A DNA stretch of 64,000 bases from Trichoplusia ni (Eukaryota > Arthropoda > Insecta > Lepidoptera > Noctuidae): the NCBI RefSeq assembly GCF_003590095.1, contig NC_039481.1:6262001-6326000 (forward strand), in the 5' to 3' direction. The notes under the pieces are model-generated. The model saw only the letters and a list, made by a program, of their open reading frames with translations, did not search any database and was not told the origin of the DNA. Shown piece after piece: positions 24,283 to 36,900 of the stretch (positions within the stretch are counted from its first letter, which is position 1; each line of letters begins with the position of its first letter). The translations under genes were made by a program, and so were the position numbers.

Positions 24283-24603
24283 CCGCTGTGAGCTCGGTTA
24301 CGAAGTTTAGTACCGCGAAAGGATTTTCCTTTGTCCCGATCCTCGAGGACCCTGCCCTCGTATTATGTTTCTGCGCGAGACCCGCGACCAACCCCGGTCT
24401 ACTGAGGAGCCGGACCGCGCGCAGCGTGCCGAATCGCGTCGAAATTCTGTCAGTTTTCCAAAATTCTGTGACGGTTATCCCGCGAAACGCGTACGCCGGG
24501 CGATTTGAAATTTTTGAGTGAACTTGTGAGAGTAGAATTTTGTAGATCACCGGACAGTGGTGAGGAGGAAAGTGTTTCAATAGTTAAGTGAGGACTGAGC
24601 ATC
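24250..24603 (+). other. Predicted 5' untranslated leader of Glut4EF
   Basis: 354 bases from the predicted start to the ATG at 24604, ending in a favourable context with A at -3. An in-frame TGA at 24589-24591 fixes 24604 as the first possible in-frame start. The leader contains one upstream ATG opening a 47-codon ORF. A spliced leader with further upstream exons cannot be excluded. Confidence 0.5.
24365..24508 (+). other. Upstream ORF (47 codons) in the Glut4EF leader
   Basis: ATG at 24365, stop TGA at 24506-24508, in a different frame from the main ORF and 95 bases before its ATG. The predicted peptide begins MFLRETRDQP and is arginine-rich, matching no domain I know. A uORF of this length that ends before the main start usually lowers translation or makes it conditional on reinitiation. 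It matters only if the leader is unspliced as predicted. Confidence 0.45.
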
Positions 24604-24981
24604 ATGTCCACGGGCAAGCGGCTAGCGAAGCGCTCCATCATTGGGACGCGCGTTGCAGCTTTGGCTGATGACGGACTGTACTACTCGGGCATGATCCAGG
24701 CGGTAAAGACGCCGGCGCCCTTCCCGGAGAACAACAACTGCATCAACCTGACACCGAACACGCGCTACACAGTGCGGTTCGACAGCGTCAAGATGAAGAG
24801 CCGTGAGTACCGCGACGCGGAGCTGATCGGGCCCGGCTTCCGCGGCATGACAGGCGTGCGCCTGCAGCCTGGCCAGCGCGTCTTCCTCACCTACAACGGG
24901 AGAGAGGTGCGTGCTGACGTGCAGAACCACGACTACGAGACCGATGAACTCCGTGTCCAGATCCAGTCGCCAACTGCTGAG
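24604..24981 (+). CDS. Glut4EF: Glut4EF coding exon 1 (residues 1-126)
   Basis: It encodes the family's N-terminal domain, beginning MSTGKRLAKRSIIGTRV as in the fly protein. KYTVRFD-like and GPGFR segments follow, then a second small beta-rich module around residues 88-120 (GQRVFLTYNGREV). The exon ends GAG|GTGTGT in phase 0. It is GC-rich against the AT-rich introns. The basic start (KRLAKR) could act in nuclear import or DNA contact. Confidence 0.93.
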
Positions 24982-27900
24982 GTGTGTTCTCATTTTTTTT
25001 TAAACATTTATCCAAATATTTTAAGCTGTTTTGGAAGTAAAAAATAGGCTGTTTAAATAAACAGGTTTAAACTCTACAAAATTATTGTTGAAATCTTTTA
25101 GAACTTTCTTTCAAAAGACATCAACGATTTCGGTTTAAAAAATATGTCAAAGGTATGCTTCCAAAAAACGCTCGAATGTTTATTTTAAAGGGAATAGAAA
25201 ATTGTTCAGTGTTGCACATGTGTAGACAATGATGGCTATGCATTTATTTATAATTGGAGCGTTTAATTGTGTGCGTGAGGACAGTGATCGGTTATTTGTA
25301 GTGTATGCAGTTCGGGTCGATGTTGTAGTGTAGGCGGAGTGGTGGAGCGAGCTATTGACCCCGCTCCACGTGCAACGAGCGGTGCACGATGCACCGGCTG
25401 CCGCGCCGAGCCCGCACGACAACACACGATGCTCTGACGCACCGCACGCGCAACTTATCGCACATACAATACAAGCTCGCCCAGCACCCGGTAGCCACTC
25501 TACACGCCACTTAGTTACTACTATACTATACCATATTGCATACTTGTCTCCTAATCAGATGCCCACATACTACACTTGTTACATGACTAGGTACTGGACA
25601 TGATTCAATTATTGAAATCCATGACATCATTTATTGTTATTGTTACTAACCATCGACTGGGTGAATATTTATATGTTGCATTTAAAATACAAGACCATCA
25701 TATTACCGTGCACACTATTATGAAGATAGATCACAAAAAGTGAAACAATGATTTGTTGAATACCTTGACAAAACAGGAAAATACAAAATTGATTACATTA
25801 TGACGTGACAGAAACAAAAGCGTACTGTTTGTTTAACATTCAGACAATGAGATATTAATAAAGCTTAACATCAAGGGCAAAGATAGCGCTATCGATCATT
25901 AAAAATTCGGCAGCAAGGTGATGTCTTTATCATTGAAAGTAATAAATGCATTTCAATCGCTCTACAATGAAGATTAGATAAAGCGGTAGGTCACGACACC
26001 AATACTCCAAGCAGTCGCAGTCGGCTAGATAAACAAACACTACACGTGTGCGGTGTGCAGCACCTACCCTGTGCTGCTACACTTGTTGGGCCAGCCCCGC
26101 TTGGACTAATGCGTCGCACATACTTATTTGGTGGTCCGCGCCGCGCCGCCGGTCAGAACACGCATGTGCTAAATTTTATAATCCGGTCGCACCGTTAGAC
26201 AAGGCGCGCCATGTAACAGGTAGCTAAAGATTACAATAAGTACCTCCTCGGGCATACACCGTAGATTAAAAGTAGGCAAGTACGTAGTTTTTGTGCGACG
26301 CCGGCCGGCCGGCGAGCCGCGCGTGCGTCTCATGCGTCATCATCGTCAGTCTTATCGCCGAGTACAATTTGTATACAATATTAAATTCATGTTTAATTTA
26401 CTCAGCCGATAATTGGCCGGTTGACCCGACTCAATATTTAATCTGACCGTCAATTCGTATGCCAAGGCTCGATAAAGGTTTTGCTGGCATTACCTTCGTT
26501 TTTATGTTTCCACTAAATTAATTTACTCGATGGCTTAACAGTACAAAAGTCAAGTTTTTTTGTTGATTGCTCTACAGTTCTTGTTATGGTCATATTCAAG
26601 CCACACATTTTCACTATAGACGTAGAGTTATTACGTAAGAAAAGTTTATGTAATCGCTGATTTAATTTTCGTCGTAACCTAAATTAAAGCATCATAAAGG
26701 TGTAAAAAGCCTAAATTGAATCTAAAGCAGCATAAGAAACAAATAAAATGCATTTAGAACGGTAATGTTAAATCATACTCTCTGATTTGAACGCAAATCA
26801 TAAAATGATCAAAATTACACAATTCAGAACAAAACAATAACGGATCTGTTCGGGGTAAAGTACCTGAAGTGATTACTCATTAGCCTGTGTTTACTGACGT
26901 CATTAATATTAAATACCTAGTGAAAAACAAGTCATTTTCTATATTTTCCTAAACAGATCCAGAAAGTAGAGTACTAGTGAAACAAGAGTACCTAATAACA
27001 ATAAGGAAGCGAGTTGCGCGGGCGCAGGCCTTGTGCCGTTGTGCGTAAATAGTGACGTAGCACGCGATACTAGCGTGACGCGGCTTACGAGCCGCGAGCG
27101 AGCCGCCACTTTAGTTAATTCACAGAGATGATGCTATGTTTACGAGCCATAATTTATCTATTTGTAACGTGAAAACAACAACCGCGATGATATATTCTAC
27201 GAAACAATTCAGTCGTAAACAGCGAAAATGTGTTTAATGTTAACTTGTATTGATTAAACAAATAATACTAACTGCTAAAACAACAAAATCAAATACAAAG
27301 AACGCAAAGTAAACGGCGATACGCACTTGTTTACTCGTTTGAATGCCGGTGTATTGTGCCATTTATAATACCCATGTATATCAAACACGTTTTTGCGTCA
27401 CTACACGCTAGATAAAGCGGCGCACTTCATGAAAACAACTTGATAGATAACACGCGATCAAACGACACCCTCTAGATTATTACTTTTTAATCTTGATGCT
27501 TAAATAATGGAGAAACCCACAAAGATATTGGCAACATTGGAAAAAAAAAACGAATTATAAGTTAAATCATGGTTGGGGAAAGGATGTGTGGTATTTCCCA
27601 GGTAATCAGCGCGGCCATGAGCGTCAGAAGCCCGCGCCGGCCACATGCGCGGGCGCCGGCACTCGCCACGCTATCAAAGCCTCTCGCTGACTCACCGTTG
27701 TATTCATGTTCGTAAACAACTATTATTTTACCGGCAAACCCGGACAGGGGAATTACGTAATAAATAAATAACTGTATTATCATAAGCTCAAGCAACATTA
27801 ATATATTCTAATCAAATACATCTGTGGCAATATGTGGTGCATTATAATATTGATACACTAGAAATCTACGACGTCCGAGCATCGCCTGCCGTGCACCGTA

Positions 27901-30900
27901 TCTAATGTAATTTTAAACAACATGCTTGATATAAAATACTCGAAAGAGTCTCTACCATCATAACGCCAGGCAATAAGATATAAAAATAAAGAGTGCTCGG
28001 CTGAGAAATAAGGTCACCGGCAGGCCCGGAACCGAGTAACGGTATTCGTTACAAAATCGCGTCAAGAATTATTTTCACGTGCGCGCGGCGCCGGCGGCCG
28101 TACCGTTAGCCGGTGGCGCTGCGGCCCAGCACCAGCTAACCTTACGACGGGCTTGTCCGCCATTAAGTGGAACACTTACAACCGTTAATGGCCGACGATC
28201 TGTTTAGATTTGCAAGCTTTTTTTCAACGCAGAAGTCTCGACTCTCAAAGTTGAAATGTAACAAAACACGATACCTGAATTGTTAATTACGCAACTTGTA
28301 TATAAAGCGATTTCCCCTGTAGCGGTAACCGGCAAAACGCCTTTCGTTTGCGGAGGTCGTAAACGGTTCGCGGTGAGTTGTGAGAGAAGCCGGCCGCGGC
28401 GTGGTGCGAGGCGGCGCGGGCGCGGTGCGGCCAGCGCGCCGCGGAACACTACGACCGCTGCGAGTGTGAAAGTGCTGCTCGCACCTGCATTGTCCATGTA
28501 CAGTGACAGTTTCAGATTCACTTTACCTGTACCATGAACTACTTTAATTGTCGTAACACCTGTTCGCAACACATTCTATAAACTATTATCTGCGCTACAC
28601 CGTAGATCGCTTCATTTTGTCAGATGCTGACGATATTTAATTTTAATTATCATTCTTGTTCATTGACAATATATATTTGCAGTGTCCGTAAACAATGATA
28701 TAATTGTCTAAAGCCAGTAAAATCTAAACATTGACTCAGAACAAATGATTAATAATTGATAATTCCACTCGGATACATTAAATTGTATGCTCACAAGTTA
28801 CGTCTTAGCAATCAAATCAAACCTATAATCAAAAACTATTGAATAGTTTGCCATTTGGTATGAAACGATTTCACCACTGCACGTTGCATGGCGGGTTACT
28901 CAACATGTGAGGTGTTCATACAATGAATTATTGCTTCGGAGCAGAATCTAAGGCAGCATAAAGTTGCATGTAATATGGCTAATGTTATTTAAATAACAAG
29001 CTATCGCGCGAGTGCGAACAATATAAAACGCACGAGCTCGGTGGCAGACAGCACTGACTTGCCAACAATGTAATTAATATCGCATAACTTATATAGCTAG
29101 CGAAAGTAGTTATGATTCAAAAGCGAATTATAAATGCGTTTTCCAGATTTTCCAGTCCAGTTAAGATTTTTTTCGATGGAACGAAGACACTTACGATCAT
29201 GGAGCCTACCGTTGCGTGGAGCGTCGCGTGCTCCACGATAATTTCACTCTACTCGATACTCTGTTTATGTTTTCCTAAGGTGACGAATTTATTACTTGCA
29301 TGAGCCTATAAAACAAACAATAAATACAAAACATATTTAAAAAGCGCGACTCTACAAAAATGTTTGTGCTCTACCTTTGTAACCCCGGTACACTGTTCTT
29401 TCACATTGGAAGGGAATAAAAATGCCGCATATACAGTTTATGCAGATTCTTGAACGTAACTTTTTATTGAGCTCAAAACGGAACTGCCGAGCTGTAAATA
29501 GGCTTCGAAGCACAAACCATGGGAAGAGAAAATTACTTGCCCCCTGTGCGACGACGCACTGTGCGTAATCAATCGACCACACGAACGTGACGATTTTCCT
29601 ACAAGTCATCCATCGGTACGTCAAGTCTCATTACCTACGCGTGTAATAATACAATAAACACGTCTATGACGTCGATAAGAAAACTGCGCGCCGACAAAAC
29701 AGAGCATAGGAACCTCAACTATTTGACTGTTGTAACTGCGTCTTGTGACACGGTTTCTAAATAAATCAAGGTTGATAAGATAAAACCGATAGAGATTTGT
29801 TGTAACAAGACAATGTTAGGAGACTGATAGCTGGAGGTGTTGAGCGCAAGTAGGCCGCGGCCCGCGAGCCAGATGCGCACTAAAATGATTTCTATGTTTA
29901 ACTTTGCTCCTTTACATACAGTATCGTAGGTACGGGTCTTACTCAACCTGTTGCGTTTCGCGCTTAATCTCGTTCTGTAACCAGTATAACATTCATCTTG
30001 CGAGCGATCACCGCCGCGACGCCGCCGTTCGATGCATGATAAATACCACCAACAAATTATTGCCTTACAAGCAGACATTAACATTGCTAATGCGTCGGGT
30101 ATTACAAATAACCGCATGAAATACTGAAATGTTTTCCAGTGCTTGATACAAAATACAGTTTATTTTACGAAAGATACAAAATGTAATGCAATAACGTATA
30201 TAATCAAAATCAACCTCAAATCGCTGACCGTATTTTACAACGGTACAAAAATTAGATACTATCACCGCAGACTCTTTTGGCTATGATACACTATGTAATA
30301 AGCTTCAAAGGCAATAATATTATTTATTTTTCTGTTTTTAGGGTTCCGTACCTCAAAAGGAAAAAACGGAACCCTTATAGGATCACTTTGTTGTCCGTCT
30401 GTCCGTCTGTCTGTCCGTCCGTCCGTCCGTCCGTCTGTCAAGACCCTTTTTCTCGGGAACGCGTGGAGGTATGAAGCTGAAATTTATATCAATTACTCAG
30501 GTCTACTGTCCTTTGAAGCTGTGAAAAAATCAAACTTCTAAGCCAACGCAATCAAAAGATACAGCCGTTTATGCTGCAAATTTTCGACACTTGCAAGGGA
30601 ATCAAAACCTACAGGGTGCTTCCCGTGAACTCAGAATCTTGAAATTTGGTACGAAGCAACGTCTTATAGCATAGATAAAGGAAAAATTACGAAAACCATA
30701 ATTTTATCGTTATATCACATAATATATATTTTTTTAATAATTTTAAACTTACTACCTATTTCCTCATAAACGCGTAGAGGTATTAAATTGAAATTCATAC
30801 CAAATACTCAAGTCTATAATACCTTTAAGCTGTAACAAAATCAAACTTCTATGTCAACGCAATCAAAAGAAACAGCAATTTAAGCTGCATATTTTGAAAC

Positions 30901-33900
30901 TCGCAAGTACTCGCAAGGGAATCAAAACCTAAAGGGTACTTCCAGTCGACTTAGAATCTTGAAATTTGGCATGAAGCAACGTTTTATAGCACACATAAAG
31001 GAAAAATTCCGAAAACCTTAAATTTTTGGTTACATTACAAAATATATAACCTTGCAGGTTTGTACGGAACCCTCGGTGCGCGAGTCCGACTCGCACTTGG
31101 CCGGTTTTTTCTCAATCAACTATATGTTCTAAAGATAAGATATGATGACCAAGCAAGTTTGTAAAGTAAAGTTAATGCTTGAGTTGTAAATATAAGTATT
31201 TGTGTATCTTTTACATAATCTTGTTTTTCACATTCACTGCCGTTTGGAAAAAACAAACATTAAGCTCAGTTTTGTACTCAATACATTTGTAAATGTTGCC
31301 AAGTACGCCTTACCTTACAAACGTAAATATCACATAATAAAGAGTTTTGTAGCAAATATCACATCAGAGCAACATAAGGATTAAAATTTAGGAAACAATA
31401 AATTAACTTTCACATTAATATCAATCGTCTATAATTATATCAACTCACATTTAATATTAAAAAGAGATTTACATACGTATTTTCGGCTGACATTGATAAA
31501 CTCGTGTCATATAGTTCTCCTGCTTGGTGACAAAATAGTTCGCTTAATGTATTCGACCCAAATTCAACTCCGAAACAGAGATGATTGACCATTTAATGTC
31601 GTCAGAAAACCGTTGCGAATTTTAAAACGCTGTTTCTACGTATACACTATCTAGTTGTCAACGTTATGGCTTGTAAGCAATTTATTCTGTAATTCTGCGC
31701 ACTCCATCAAAAACACGAGTCCAAAGAATTTTAAACTCGACATATATTTAGGTCTCAGATAATGTAGTAGTTATTTAAAATACATCTATAAAACAAATGT
31801 CTCCACGCTACAAGTGTGTGACTAATATTTATAGTTTCACTGTTCTCATGGACGTTGATACATTTTCGTTGCGATATAAATTGGTCCTCCTACGACGAAC
31901 AGCGAAGGCAAGGTCGGCCCTTTGTGAGTGACCTCATTGCATTCGCCTTGGAATAGTTGCATGATTTATGTCTCTTATCTAAACAGCTGGCAGAACAAGG
32001 CGTGAATCTTGATTTTCTGACATTTGAATTAGGACGCATCTGTATAAATCTGTAACAAATCATGCAAAAATAGAGCAAAAGGACATAACAATAAGTATGA
32101 ATGTCGTTATATTCTTAGCATTGTAGGTAGTTCATTGAGTCAGTCCTTAAAACCGGATAAGTCCTGGCCGGATTTCGGCGTCACGCACGGGGTCGCCGGT
32201 TGACTCAGCAACGCAAAATAACTCGTTTTCGGGTTTGAGGTAACAGTAACACACCGCGACCGTTACTACGTGGGCGAGTGTCACAAGTCTACAGTTACGA
32301 CTACGCAATATATATCCACATTAGTACGCCGCCGGCGACACTAAATGACATTCATGTTTTAGTGTGATCTTGAACATGCAGGTCAAATTACAAGTATGCT
32401 AACAATGGATTAGAGGAGACCGTGAGAAGGAAGGAAACCGAATTCCAACATCAACAATACGCTGCGTGCCAGGCTAACCGGCCAAATGAGCTCATGATCA
32501 TTCGATAAATACTTGTCGCTTGCTAGGAGCCCTTGAATTCTTGCATTTCTTCGAGTTTGCCCTGAATTAATAGAGCTGACTCGGCATGCGGCGAATGCGT
32601 TAGTGTTTCGAAATGTTTTCGTATGAAGAGCAAGTTTAATTGCAAGCGTGCGGTGCGCGGGGAGCGGCCCGCTCCGGCATGGTGACCCACTGACCCAGAA
32701 TTGCTGATATTGAACCAGCGGCGACGCACAACCCATATTCCAGATCCGACCTCCACTCGCGTTATTCTTTTTACTCAGTATTCTATCATTTGATAAGTCA
32801 TCAATTTGTTCTTATTTAACTTAGCATTCGTATTTAGAACTTTAATACTTTAGAATTATGACATTTAAACAAGTATAATTCAAGTGATAACATTTCAATA
32901 TATGGTGAGGTTTACGCGATTAATGTTTAAGTTCTAAGTTATTCAACTTTAGTAGAATGTTTGTTTTAATTATTTGTAGAGGGCTTACGGCAGAACATTA
33001 AAAAGATAAATAATGAAGTGCAAAGCTATTCTATTGGCTCTCGAGCAGGTCAGCCGAGTAACGGTGGTATGTTGTGTGCGTATGCTGCGTCCGCGTGAAG
33101 CGAACAGGTTCCCGTATCCGTTATCAAGTCGCAACTCGGGGCGCGGTGGGTCGCACTCTGTTTTTGGGTCAGGTTGGGTCACGACGCCTGCGTGCTCGCC
33201 GCCTGTCCCCTCGAACATATTTAGCACTATTTCGATATCTAAGAATAGAGAGGCAACCACGCTTGCAGGCATCTCAAGGTGAAACGCTCACTTTTCTAAC
33301 CGTCGCACGTAAACGATGCGATTATAGCATCACGCCGGGAGTCGGCGATGTCGAAACATCGACGCCGCGTCCTTGTGCAGATTTCACGTTCAATTACGTA
33401 ATAGGTAGCGTGCGATTTTATTTACGTGTAAGTCAGCTAAGTATGTTACGCGCCCGCCCGCGCCACCTACACGCGCCCGCGCGACTGCTACAGAGGGCGG
33501 CGGGCCGTAACATTTTGCCCGTGACGTCATCGCTACGTCGTGCCTACGCGAAGCTGCTCGCCAACGCGCTGTGACGTCGTTCCTAGAATTCTAATTGTTA
33601 CGGAGCATGACGTCACTCGCTATCAAATTCAATCTCCACTTGACAGATAAAATGCTGGCACGCTTCGGCACCTACTTGCATCATTGTCGCTACGCAACAT
33701 CAATTTCCTGACGACAATCGGCGACAGAAGCTGACCTACATGGTCTCTTAGATTTATTGTAGTTTAATAGAATTCTTTATTACGACATGCTATCATTGTC
33801 GTAGAAGTCCATTTATTGTCTGGCCAATGTTGAATACAGTCTTGAGCTTGTTGAATGTATGATGTTAAGCTTGATGAACCATCTTAATATACGTTTACAT

Positions 33901-36900
33901 TTCATTTCTAATAAAACAACATCTCGTCGAACGCTTACTCATAGCGTCAACAATAACGTCAACGATATCAACACGTTACTAAAGTTACAGCATCGTTCGG
34001 TACGCAGACTCACTTGCTCTATAAATACAGTAATTGTTGACCGTACTAGATCCAAAAATAGAGCACGGTGAGGTTACCCGGGCCGCGAAAGCGGGCCGCC
34101 TAGATGCTAGGATCGCGACCCGTGGACCTGGCGCTCGCCAACTGGGCCGCGCTTCGTCCTGCACTATCGATCAGCCAGACCTACTTTACACTAACGACGT
34201 GTACTCGTACATGTAAAAGTATAGCAAAAATTGTTACAAGAATACCAATTATTCATGCGCTAACTAAGCAGAATTACCTAGTTTTCATCGTGGTCTAATG
34301 TCATTTCAGCATTTCATGAATTAGCCTCACCTGACAAAATACAATTTGGAAACGTTTACATCGCTCTTGTTTTTATCTAGTCGAAGTCAGTGACTAATAA
34401 GTCAAACGGTATTCTTTAAGGAGAACAATTGCAATAAAACTGTTTGCTGCAATTTGACGTATAAAATGTAGGTCACGGATTTTTGGGGCAAGGTTGGCAT
34501 TGCACCGAGCCGGCAGAGGGCGCGGGCGCGGTGGCGGGCGTCGGGGCGCGGGCGGCGCCGCTCGCGTGCCCTGTTTCCACTGCATCCGCTTTGCAAGCAA
34601 CACTTCGCAGTTTGTATTCACTAATCATACAAGGCCACCGTGCCGACTGATTGATCAGCCTAACCGTACATATCCGATTGGAATCGCTAACTCTATATAA
34701 CAGACTGAATCTTTTGAACGTGACTCGACGATTAAACCTTACAACTTGCGTGAACTTTGAATTACGTCTATAACGTTTCTAATGGCTCGTACGTAGAGTT
34801 GTTATGAAATTATAATTTCGAAACAAAAGTAATTATTGTCAGTTGAACTGTCTGATTCGGCAACAATGATTTATCATTACATTGATCAAAATAAGTCTTA
34901 GGCGTATTCCAGTGCAGGACTCCGTGCTGAGTATGGAAATCATTAATAAAGCAACGCGATTAGCTAACACTATCGTTAAATTATTCATTAATTTAAATGT
35001 CATGTGCGGTATATCTGGAGGCTATTAGCATAGATCTACGAAAATTGTTTAGCTAGCAAGCACGTGCAGGTTGAATCAGCCCTGCCCACGTGCGTATTCC
35101 TGGCTTCGCACCAGAATGATAAAATATTTAGTTTTGTGGTTAATATGTTGAAGCAATATTATGTTTATATTTGTATCGGGTTCTAGGTCGTGAGTAGGTA
35201 ACTGTGGAAGCCTGCTGACGACAGATCGTCCGCTGATAAGCGACTGCCAAGTGAAATAAGAGGACCACACTAACATACATTAGTATTCACCACTCTAGCA
35301 CTCTAGAGAGTGGTAAATGTAGAAATTATACGAACACATGAGATTTCGGTGAAACGCAGTACACTGATTTATTAAGCAATCGTTTTACGCGAGAGTCCGC
35401 GAGACTTTATTAATAGTAATCACCAAGAGAAACCAGGAAATGATTATTTTAATTTTAAAGCCTAAGCGACTATAACACATTAGAATAATATGTCAAGTAT
35501 ATATTAAGTAGGTACATATTTTTACGAGATAATACAAAGATATAAGACAAAACAAACAGTTTGACGTGACATTATTTCGCAATACTCTTGTTATCAGCTA
35601 ACATGTGCGGTGTTTATTTTTACGCGTATGTATCTAATAAATCTAGCAAATATGCGGTATAATAACAAAATAATGTGTTTATCTTGCAAGGTTCAGATAA
35701 TATGTAATCACAACTAATGTACGCAAAAGGTGTTTGGTACTTATGATTAGTATGGATCAAAAATAGTATCGGAAATGTTTGCGCTTGCTAGATAGACGTG
35801 TCCAGTAGTAAATGTATTTTTGATTAGCTCGCTAGAAACCTGTCGCCTAAGTAATCACACGATCGAAGTATAGCTAGTGTCGCCATTAAACGTTGATCCA
35901 TAATTAAGTGAGCAAAGAACGGCTCGTAAGTTCATTTTGTAAATCCGATTGCCATCGAGGCACAATAGGCCCGATTGTCGGCAGTACTAGAGCTATTGAC
36001 CTATTTATTAGTGCACGATCGCTCGCCGTCACCGAATTGCTTATGCATGCGTGTCTACGTGACTCCGACTGCAGCCTCACTGCATATCTAATGACGAAAT
36101 AATACACATTTAAAGGTACTTCGAGTACTTTTATTCGAGCTGATAGGCGTAATAAAGTTCACTTACAACGCTGTAATTAAAAAAAAACGTGATTCCGTTT
36201 TATTCAATTTCATGTCAATTGGGATCTCCCCAAGTGCCCCTATATTATTTTAATATCTCGTTGTTAATTGATAAAAACAATAGCTAAAATGAAGCCTTGA
36301 AAACTAAATGATAAAGTCACTTAAATTGGAACGTAGTAAGTATGTACGTACGCACGATACGGACGAGCTATAATTACAAGTTACAACTGAATATTCACAT
36401 GTTCGAATTAATAACATTATTACATCCATTTCCTTTTAGATTCCAATCCAAATACAATTAAAATAGCTATATGTTTGGTTAAAAAATTCTTGGTAATAAC
36501 TAATAACGTTTCCCATTACCACCACCGCATACATTTCGTCCATCGGCTTGCACTGATATATCAAAAGTAATATTATCGGTCGGCACTGAGGTAGTCTATT
36601 GTTTTCCCCACCACATAATGAATTCTAAGTGCATTGTCCTGCTGGTCCTGTCACAGATAAGTAATGTTTACCCAGAGATACCTGCACCTAATGTACGATA
36701 ATTGACACTCATGGGTAAAGTATTATTTATTCATTGTCATCCTATTCTGTCAATGTTAAAATGTCGGTCGTTTTCCCCCTATGTCATGGTTGACGTGTCA
36801 ATTAGCGGGAATAGCCGAGCTGCGGCGTTTAGTACAGGGATTAACATTTTACCTTGTAAAGAAATTGTTAGTAATACAATATTTTAAGTCTTTATTAGAG

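Noticed and set aside
23900..24580. Several 90-130 codon frames on both strands at the Glut4EF promoter
   Set aside because: They overlap each other in GC-rich leader and promoter DNA; only the 47-codon uORF is positioned to be translated from the predicted start.
33074..33574. 166-codon open frame, the longest in the Glut4EF introns
   Set aside because: It is arginine-rich, lies in a GC islet where stops are rare, overlaps other open frames on both strands, and has no recognisable domain.
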